Below the pieces are notes generated by a model that did not search any database, was not told the origin of the DNA, and worked only from the letters and a program-made list of their open reading frames with translations. 64,000 bases of DNA, from positions 62,001-126,000 of the forward strand of contig CAUYUJ010017878.1 in assembly GCA_963575745.1 (NCBI GenBank). The letters run 5' to 3'. A program made the translations under genes and the position numbers. Of this stretch, positions 57,240-64,000 are shown piece after piece. The first letter of the stretch is position 1; every line of letters begins with the position of its first letter. This stretch comes from Prorocentrum cordatum (lineage: Eukaryota > Sar > Dinophyceae > Prorocentrales > Prorocentraceae).

Positions 57240-58720
57240 ATATTTTGGGGCGGCTGGGGGAATTGGTTTTCATAGAAACGTCGGTCTGGTTTAATTCGGA
57301 CGCAATTTCCGGGGTGGGCATGCTGACGCGCAAGGGGAGGACAAGTGCGATGAGGAGGGCATGCCGGGGACGAGGACGGGCTTGAGGATGCGAATAGGGA
57401 GGCCTCATTTTCATAAGGACGCCGGTCTGGTTTGGTTCGGGTGCATTTTTTTTTTGCAGGGCAAGCATGCCGACGGGGGAAGGGAGAGTGCGATGATGAG
57501 AGCATGACGAGGATGAGAGTATGGGGGTCAGAATGCAGATCGGGGGATGGGTTTTCATGGGGACGTCGTGCTGGTTTTATTCGTGGCGGCTTTTCCAAGG
57601 CAGACATGCTGGCCTAGAGGGGAATGAGGGGTGCGATAATGAGGGCATGAGGGGGACTGGGATGGGGATTGGGTTCAGGATGCGAGTTCGGGGTGGTGGT
57701 TTTCGTGAGGGCGTCGTTCTGTTTTTTTTTCGGGCGCTACATTTCCAGGGCAGACGTTCTGTCGTGGAGGGAGGAAGAGGTATGAGGATAAGGGCGTGAA
57801 GGGGATGAGGAAGGGGACGGGGTTATGGACGCACATGAAGACGAGAGGCCTCTGGGGGGAGGGAGGGGAAGGAGGGAGGAATGGGATGAGGAGAGGAGCA
57901 GAAAGAAGATCTGGAGGAGGGGCAGGAGGAGGAGGGAAAGAGATAGAGACATATGAGATTTCGCCAAGGGGAGCTGATTTTCGTAGCGACGTCGGTCTGC
58001 TTTAATTCAGGGGCGGCTTTTGTGGGGCGGGCGTGCTGACGCGCAAGGGAAGGAGGGGTGCGATGAGGGGGGCATGCATGGGGATGATGACGATTATGGG
58101 GCTCAGGAGGCAAATGGGCGTGAAGGGGATGAGGAAGGGGACGGGGTTATGGACGCACATGAAGACGAGAGGCCTCTGGGGGGAGGGAGGGGAAGGAGGG
58201 AGGAATGGGATGAGGAGAGGAGCAGAAAGAAGATCTGGAGGAGGGGCAGGAGGAGGAGGGAAAGAGATAGAGACATATGAGATTTCGCCAAGGGGAGCTG
58301 ATTTTCGTAGCGACGTCGGTCTGCTTTAATTCAGGGGCGGCTTTTGTGGGGCGGGCGTGCTGACGCGCAAGGGAAGGAGGGGTGCGATGAGGGGGGCATG
58401 CATGGGGATGATGACGATTATGGGGCTCAGGAGGCAAATGGGCGTGAAGGGGATGAGGAAGGGGACGGGGTTATGGACGCACATGAAGACGAGAGGCCTC
58501 TGGGGGGAGGGAGGGGAAGGAGGGAGGAATGGGATGAGGAGAGGAGCAGAAAGAAGATCTGGAGGAGGGGCAGGAGGAGGAGGGAAAGAGATAGAGACAT
58601 ATGAGATTTCGCCAAGGGGAGCTGATTTTCGTAGCGACGTCGGTCTGCTTTAATTCTGGGGAGTGGGTGTCATAAAGATGCCGTTCTGGTTTTATTCGGG
58701 CGCGGCTTCTCCACGGCAGA
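57240..58720. repeat. ~150-bp tandem repeat with a 324-bp higher-order unit
   Basis: Degenerate units built of TTTTCAT-G-ACGTCGGTCTGG, TTTATTCGGGCG, GGCAGACATGCTG-CG and GGTGCGATGATGAGGGCATG. From 57792 the unit becomes a 324-bp repeat: copies at 57792-58115, 58116-58439 and 58440 to about 58657. The second and third appear identical base for base over their overlap. Internal frames (98, 96, 86 aa) simply repeat and are not genes. Confidence 0.92.
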
Positions 58721-60030
58721 AATTTTGTCGTACAATGTAAGGAGAGGTGTGATGATGAGGGCGTGCAGAGGCATGGATAATAAGGATGGTGTTGAGGAAG
58801 CGGATGAAACGAGGGCCAGCGGGGGGAGGGGGAGATTAGGGATAGGAGGGGGAGGAGGATGGGAGAGGAAATCAAAGGTGGAGCCGAGGTGGCAACACGA
58901 CGCCCCAAGCCCATCGTAAGACGGCCCAGCCAGCTCGAGCAGGTTCCAAGATCTCCCTCAAATGCCCCAGGAAGTCTGAAGAACTCTCCCAGGGACTCCC
59001 GAAATGGCCTGCAGCGAGTTCTGCTTCCATCCTTCCCCCTCCTCTCTCCTTCTCCCCCCCCTCCCCCCCGCAAGCCCCTCGTCTTCATTCGCGTGACCAA
59101 CCCCATCCCTATCATCACCCCCTCCCGCCCTCATCATCGCATCCCCCCTTCCCTCTACATCATAATAACTGTTCTGCGACCCCGCGCACTCACTGAGAGA
59201 TCGTTCGGCGTAATATTTGAAACAGCGCGCTCCTCCGCTCCTGTTTTTGTTATTGCTTCGAGTCTCTTTAATTGCTCCCACGTTCTCGCTTCTCTTGCTT
59301 TCTCATTTGAGGAGGAGGAAAATGGTGAGGAGGAGGAGGAAGTGCGCGATCCCAGAAGGAGGAGGATGAAAGCGAGTGAGGTGCACAACAATTATCCCTC
59401 CTCGATGGCACTCATGGCTGCGAGCCGGCTGGCCCGCTCCGCAGCCAGCCGCTGCGCTTTGCGGCCAAGTTCCTCAGCCTAGCTGCGCGTGCGAAATCGG
59501 AGTGCCAGTAAGACACCGCTCAATGACATTCTTGGGTATGGTGCATCCCGCCGAACAAGAAAGCCTAAAAGAGGCTCGGCGGTGCGGGCCACAGGGCCCC
59601 GTGCGGCGCTTTCCAATCCGAAATGGCTGGCCCAAGATGCCCGTACCGCCTCCGACGATGTGCATGTCTCATCCCACGCCCAGTGGGGGTGCATCCCACG
59701 GCCGACGCGGCTGCGTGCATTCTTTGGACGAGGAGGGGGAGGTTCCTGAGGTCGGTCTGCATGGCAACATGCTGCAATATAGAATCCCACCAGCCCTCTG
59801 GGCGTCGGTGGCTTAGGGCGTTTCCTCTTCCACTCCTCCCTCTTCCCCTTCGGGGAAGGGTTCTCCCCCTACCCCCTCCCCACTGACCTGGACAGCAAGG
59901 GCGGGGAGCGGTCAGAGCGTCCAAAACGGCCTCGGCGAGGAAGCCAAAATCATTGATTTTACTATGGTTTCGGCACCATGTTGGCCTTCTGAGGGGGCAG
60001 CGCTAATTAGAGCTCCCCTCTTCTTTGATC
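58721..60030. other. Unassigned stretch; one weak open frame at 59376-59816 (+)
   Basis: The 146-aa frame 59376-59816 has balanced composition (SMTFLGMVHPAEQESLKEA, GCVHSLDEEGEVPEVG) but no domain I recognise. A 119-aa frame overlaps on the other strand. 59020-59160 is pyrimidine-rich. Possible exon remnant, not called. Confidence 0.25.
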
Positions 60031-60039
60031 GATTTCGTC

Positions 60040-60330
60040 CACGATGGCCGCAAGAGGCCCCCAGGATGCCCCAAGAGGCCGCAGGATGGCCCCATGATGG
60101 CCCCAAGAGACCCCCCAAGAGGCCCCGAGGAGGCTTCCAAGAGACCTCCAAGAGGCCCCAAGAGACCCCCCAAAGGCACCCAAGAAGCGCCCAGGAGGCT
60201 CAAGAAGCGCCCAGGAGGCCCCCAAAGGCCCCAAGATGGCCCCAAAAGGCCCCAAAAGGCACCCAGGAGGCCCCAAAGAGGATCCCGAACGGCCGACAGA
60301 GGCCCCCCCGAGGCACCCAAGACGCCGAAA
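60040..60330. repeat. CTTGGGGCC-type minisatellite (CCAAGAGGCCCC orientation)
   Basis: AAGAGGCCCCCAGGATGCCC, CCAAGAGACCCCCCAAGAGG and CCCAAAAGGCACCCAGGAGG: 10-11-nt degenerate unit, the same family as 2.4-4.9 kb. Confidence 0.65.
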
Positions 60331-60469
60331 AGCCCCTCAGGACGACCCTCTACTCGCCTGGGCGTCGTTTCTGGACGGGCTGGTCTTACTCCGCGCGGAC
60401 GTGGGAAACCCAAACGAGCAGGCTTAGTTAGCACGCCTTGAGGATGTATTCTGAATTGCTGGGGTGACT

Positions 60470-61085
60470 CGAAAGTAACACCCCTCACGCAGATCGGCGG
60501 GGTCAAGGTCCAACAACACATGGGTTTGCCACAATTCTAAAATTCGGTGGTACCCCTCACGTAGATCGGCGGGGGCAAGGTCCAAAAACATATGGGATTT
60601 GCTACATTCCTCAAATGTGCTTGCACCTCTCACGCAAATCGGTGGGGTCAAGGTTCAAAACAAAAACGATTTGCCATATGTCTGACATTCGGTGGCTCCC
60701 CTCACGTAGATCAACGGGGTCAGGGTGCAAAAACACAAAAGATTTGCGACATCTCTGAAATTCGCTGGCACCCTCACGCAAATCGGTGGGGTCAGGGTCC
60801 CAAAACGCACAAAAAGGATTTGCAGAATTTTTGAAATTCGTTGGCACCCCTCCCGCAGATCGGCGGAATCAGGGTGCAAAAACACAAAAGATTTGCCAAA
60901 TTTCTGAAATTCGATGGCACCCTCACGGAGATCGGCGGGGTCAAAGTCAGAAAATTCAGGGGATTCTCAACATTTCTGAAGGCCGGTGGCACCCTCACGC
61001 GGATCCGTAGGGTCATGGTTCAAAAACAACAGGGATTTGCTATATGTTTTGAATTTCGGTGGCACCCCTCACGCGGATCCGCGGT
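60470..61085. repeat. 73-bp satellite, about nine units
   Basis: Unit: CACCCCTCACGCAGATCGGC, GGGGTCAGGGTGCAAAAACA, CAAAAGATTTGC and ATTTCTGAAATTCGGTGG. CCTCACG recurs at about 60484, 60556, 60627, 60699, 60773, 60848, 60921, 60993 and 61066. 73 is not a multiple of three, so frames cannot stay in register. Confidence 0.92.
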
Positions 61086-61164
61086 CATCTATTGTTGTTG
61101 ATCATTATGAGTCGGCCTCGCATCAAGTTCCGATACTGCCCAAGCTTCATGACATGACACGGGC

Positions 61165-61270
61165 TTCCATATTCACCACCACGGGTTTTCATAACTACCA
61201 CCACGGGTTTCCATAACTACCACCACGGGTTTCCATAATTACCACCATGGGTTTCCATATTTCCCACTTC
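61165..61270. repeat. 22-bp tandem repeat ACCACCACGGGTTTCCATAA
   Basis: About four units of ACCACCACGGGTTTCCATAA plus CT, the last one diverged (ACCACCATGGGTTTCCATAT). Confidence 0.85.
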
Positions 61271-62402
61271 ATAACTACCATCAAATAAGAACCCGCACGC
61301 CCGCACACGAAAACCCGAAATTATTATTGCGATCGTCGGCACATGCACCGGCAACGTTTTTTTCATCCAACGGCGACCTGCAGACGAGGAAATCTGTACT
61401 AATTATTGTTCAGGCTACATCATATTCGGCAATCGGTAATATTGCCCGCGTTGCTATGTATGTTTCCGTTTATTGGTGCGTGGCCGGCCCATTCTAAAGA
61501 ATAAACATTAAAATTAAAACCGATACGATAACGGCCAATCAGAAATCATTGATACGGACGGGGCACACCATGCTGCAGGGGGCTGGTAGTCCCTCCCTCG
61601 CTGCCTCCTTCCGCTCCCCCTCCCCCGCTCGCCCTGCGCCTTCCTCCTCCCTCCTCCGGCTCCTCCAGCTGCTCCGCCTCCTCTTCCTTCTTCTTCTCTT
61701 TCTCACCCACCTGGCCTAGGGGCTGGCCGATGCACAAACACCATTGCCTTGGTCATCCTTCCCCCTCTCTCTCCCCATCCGCGTCTGTTATTTTGTTGAT
61801 TTTTCTTTTTCTCTCTCTCTCTCTCTCTCCTTCCCTCTCCCCTGTCTGTACCCCCTTGTGCTGTTCTTCCTCCGCCCCTCCCCGCTCCCCCTGCTCTTCC
61901 TCGTCTTCTTTGCGAGCAGAAGCCGTTCCTTCCAATCATGCGATGCGACGAGGAGGAGAAAGAGGAGGGGGAGGGGAAGATGGGGACGCGAGAGAGGGGG
62001 GATGGGGCAGGGGGGAGGAAGGGTGGTGGAGGAAGAGCAGCAGCATGGGACGCTAGTGCTGACACCCTTCTGCAGGTACAGTTCGACCCGCGGGGGGGGC
62101 TTCTCTTCTGCACTGTGCAGAAGCAACGAGCCATTGGTTTCAATGGCCGCGGCGGCACATAACCGCACCCAAAGACTTGCACTAATGTGTGCCAGGCGGC
62201 GAAAGGAAAAAAAGGAGGAGGACAATGAGCATGAGGATGAGTGTAAGGCGTAAAGCAACCGACTGGAGTGCTGGAGTGCTGGGTAAGAGGCCAAGCTCGG
62301 CGAAAACCGTTGAGACCGACCGGGCCTGACTGGTGAACAGCTGGAAGAGCTAGCTCATGTGAAACCGATGCCCTCCCCGAGCGCCCCCGCCATCCCTTCC
62401 TC
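61271..62402. other. Unassigned stretch downstream of the methyltransferase gene
   Basis: 61.3-61.56 kb is AT-rich. 61.6-62.0 kb holds C/T-rich runs (TC repeat at 61811-61830) and 61.95-62.05 kb a purine-rich run. Frames overlap on both strands with no recognised product. Confidence 0.35.
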
Positions 62403-62545
62403 CTCCCCGATGTCTCTTGTCCTCCTCCTTCTTCTCGTCCTCTGCCTCCTCCACCTCCTCTTCCTCCTCCTCCTCCTCCTCCTCATCCTCCTCTTCCTGC
62501 CTCTTGCCTCCTGCCTCCTCTTCCTTCTCCCCCTCTCCTGCGTCT
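62403..62545. repeat. Degenerate (CCT)n tract
   Basis: CCTCCTCCTTCTTCTCGTCC and similar, just beyond the 3' end of the minus-strand methyltransferase frame. Confidence 0.8.
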
Positions 62546-62584
62546 GTTCTCCTGCGCCTCGCCGAGGGGGCTTCTGGGCCAACG

Positions 62585-63985
62585 TCACGTAGCCGCGCGA
62601 GACCAGCCGTCCCTATCCGCCTCGATGAGGGCGTCGGTGCCCGCGGTCATGCGCTCCATCACGTCGAAGTAGATCTTCGGCACCGCTCCGACGCGATGGA
62701 GGAAGCCAACCGCAGAGGTGAAGGGGCAGCCATAAATTCTTCTCCTGCTCGAGGAGCGGGCCCTGCCTGGCGTTGATGCTGTCGTCCGCGTGGTGCGAGA
62801 CAACGAAGATGCAGCCTCCACGGCGGCCCTGAAGACAGACGGGTGGCTCGTCTCGACGCCCCCGAGGACAAGCTTGTACAACTTTTTTAGCTCCACATGC
62901 TTCGGGATGTTGCTGTTGTACTCGGTGCCGAGGACGTAATCCTCGACCTCTCGCATGACCTCTTTGAAAAAAGCCGTGCGGTTGGTGGAGTAGCTGAGGA
63001 CCTGGACGTAGTAGACAGCGTCGAAATGATTGTCTGGAAAAGGCAGCGGGTCGTTGTAGTTGGCCTCCTTGAAATCCACCCACTTCCCCAACAGGCCCGT
63101 GTCCTGCGCGTGCGCCTTGGCGAGCTTGATTTGCTCTTTGTCCACGTTGATGCCTGTCACGTGCGCGCCCGTGTAGGATGCGACGTGGTGTGCAATCCGA
63201 CCACGGCCACATCCAATGTCCAGAGCCTTGTCTCCAGGGCCGATGCCCAGCCAGTTTGCCATCTTCTTCTCGTGCAATTTCTGATTATCATACACGTTCC
63301 TGCTGGCGTCGTAGAAGGGCGGCAAGTACATCTTCTCGAAATTTCCAATGGCACAAAGATGGTTCAGCACACTGTAGTAGTCGGTCAACAGCCCGACCTC
63401 GTCGGGGTCGCCTACGAACTGATCTATCTCAAGCATTCTGTACGACAGCAGGAACCTCTCAAGCTTCGACTCCTGCATGGAAGCGATCGCTCTCACTGCC
63501 TCCAGTGGCGTCTTGAACCTGTACCATGCGTCTTCTCTGAGGGACAGCTTGTGACCAACAAAATATGCGACCACGACGCAAAATAGCGTTGCTGGAAGCT
63601 CAAGGCCTTCCTGGAGAAACCCATCTTGCCCCTGCTGGATGGCCAACGAATCCAACAGACTCCTTGGACAATCTGTGCCAGGCGCTTGAGCCAAGAGATA
63701 TGGGAGGAGGATGAGGATGGCGGCGAAGACGAAAACGACGATGATGAGCAGACGAAATAAGAGTGGGCAGAGAGTGTGAAGGGAGGAGTGGAAACTGGGA
63801 CGAGGGGTATGGGCACGAGTGCGACAATGAGCTCGCGAATGAGTTGATATTGAAGTACCTATGGACGCGGTGAACGTATGGGTGTGCCAATTGGGAAGAA
63901 TGTAGGCGTGGCTATGAACACGAACGTTTCGTGTACAGTTCAATCCGGGGAGCGGAACGGCGAACAGGAGAGGTCGCAACTGCAC
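62585..63985 (-). CDS. Sterol C-24 methyltransferase-like SAM-dependent methyltransferase, membrane-anchored
   Basis: The minus frame reads through a hydrophobic anchor (LLIIVVFVFAAILILLPYLL), a second hydrophobic stretch (TLFCVVVAYFVGHKL), then LLTDYYSVLNHLCAIGNFEK, NQKLHEKKMANWLGIGPGDK, the SAM-binding motif I ALDIGCGRGRIAHHVA (about 63199-63228), VTGINVDKEQIKLAKA, LPFPDNHFDAVYYVQVLSYS, and near the end VGAVPKIYFDVMERMTAGTD with ALIEADRDGW. The order matches Erg6/SMT-type enzymes, which transfer a methyl group from SAM to C-24 of a sterol side chain, probably at a membrane. Between about 62816 and 62738 the conserved sense (FVVSHHADDSINARQGPLLE) lies in another frame, then returns: two compensating shifts. 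LKPGG after the motif III region is also missing. The only in-frame ATG within the conserved part is at 63478; upstream sense suggests the true start is outside the window or across an intron. Confidence 0.72.
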   Translation of the reverse strand: MQLRPLLFAVPLPGLNCTRNVRVHSHAYILPNWHTHTFTASIGTSISTHSRAHCRTRAHTPRPSFHSSLHTLCPLLFRLLIIVVFVFAAILILLPYLLAQAPGTDCPRSLLDSLAIQQGQDGFLQEGLELPATLFCVVVAYFVGHKLSLREDAWYRFKTPLEAVRAIASMQESKLERFLLSYRMLEIDQFVGDPDEVGLLTDYYSVLNHLCAIGNFEKMYLPPFYDASRNVYDNQKLHEKKMANWLGIGPGDKALDIGCGRGRIAHHVASYTGAHVTGINVDKEQIKLAKAHAQDTGLLGKWVDFKEANYNDPLPFPDNHFDAVYYVQVLSYSTNRTAFFKEVMREVEDYVLGTEYNSNIPKHVELKKLYKLVLGGVETSHPSVFRAAVEAASSLSRTTRTTASTPGRARSSSRRRIYGCPFTSAVGFLHRVGAVPKIYFDVMERMTAGTDALIEADRDGWSRAAT

Positions 63986-64000
63986 GGTGCACGTCCCACT

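Noticed and set aside
60611-60907. Minus-strand frames with repeated DPTDLRE-like motifs
   Set aside because: They are the 73-bp satellite translated; 73 is not divisible by three, so the frames only stay open by chance.
63685-63694. TTGGCTCAAG on the minus strand near the methyltransferase N-terminus
   Set aside because: Only the last 10 nt of the leader match and the bases before it do not; a 10-mer is expected by chance about this often in the window, and it codes for LAQA in the anchor.
1-64000. CRISPR array, operons or bacterial-type regulatory sites
   Set aside because: No regularly spaced identical repeats with unique spacers; all arrays are satellites or microsatellites of a eukaryotic genome.

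Overview
The window looks like a piece of a dinoflagellate nuclear genome: GC-rich, gene-poor and packed with repeats. Four signals support this. (1) At 24554-24575 there is a 21/22 match to the dinoflagellate trans-spliced leader (SL), followed directly by a second, truncated SL-like remnant, which is the signature of an mRNA copied back into the genome. (2) A Ty1/copia element has the long multi-domain layout I associate with dinoflagellate copia elements. (3) The gene remnant behind the SL relic resembles the duplicated D-x8-ExK nuclease-like proteins of dinoflagellates. (4) Mutated polymerase fragments of non-LTR and other retroelements are present. The genus cannot be decided from the sequence alone.

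Layout. 1-19 kb: short inverted-repeat (MITE-like) elements, dispersed repeat pairs, degenerate minisatellites (the CTTGGGGCC type at 2.4-4.9 kb, a ~107-bp family at 9.3-11.6 kb, a CACCACGCGGGAGGCC family at 17.8-18.5 kb), microsatellites, and a 5'-truncated LINE fragment on the minus strand at 8.05-8.55 kb. 19-24.5 kb: mostly unassigned low-copy sequence, GGA arrays and a 135-bp near-perfect hairpin. 24.5-25.8 kb: the SL-tagged retro-pseudogene. 28.5-38.7 kb: a copia element of 10,142 bp with 143-bp LTRs (142/143 identical), a 4-bp target duplication, a tRNA-type primer site, gag, zinc knuckle, protease, a 516-aa zinc/coiled-coil ORF, a possible methyltransferase-like domain, integrase and RT/RNase H. 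39-43.3 kb: long CCT arrays. 44-49 kb: small MITEs, a mutated RT fragment and more GGA/CCT tracts. 50.3-51.5 kb: a GGT array. 52.5 kb: a 100-N scaffold gap. 53.1-61.3 kb: tandem satellites (102-bp, ~29-bp, ~150/324-bp, 73-bp and 22-bp units). 62.6-64 kb, minus strand: a sterol-C24-methyltransferase-like gene, the only convincing host gene, with a locally broken C-terminal frame.

The copia domains are real but sit in alternating frames (0-1-0-1-2-1-2-1), although the LTRs say the copy is young. Sequencing/assembly indels, programmed frameshifting, or very recent decay could each explain this. The methyltransferase shows the same kind of local frame break, which favours indels in the assembly, but this cannot be settled here. 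Most other long open frames are by-products of high GC and of repeats open on both strands, and were left out. All repeat boundaries are by eye.
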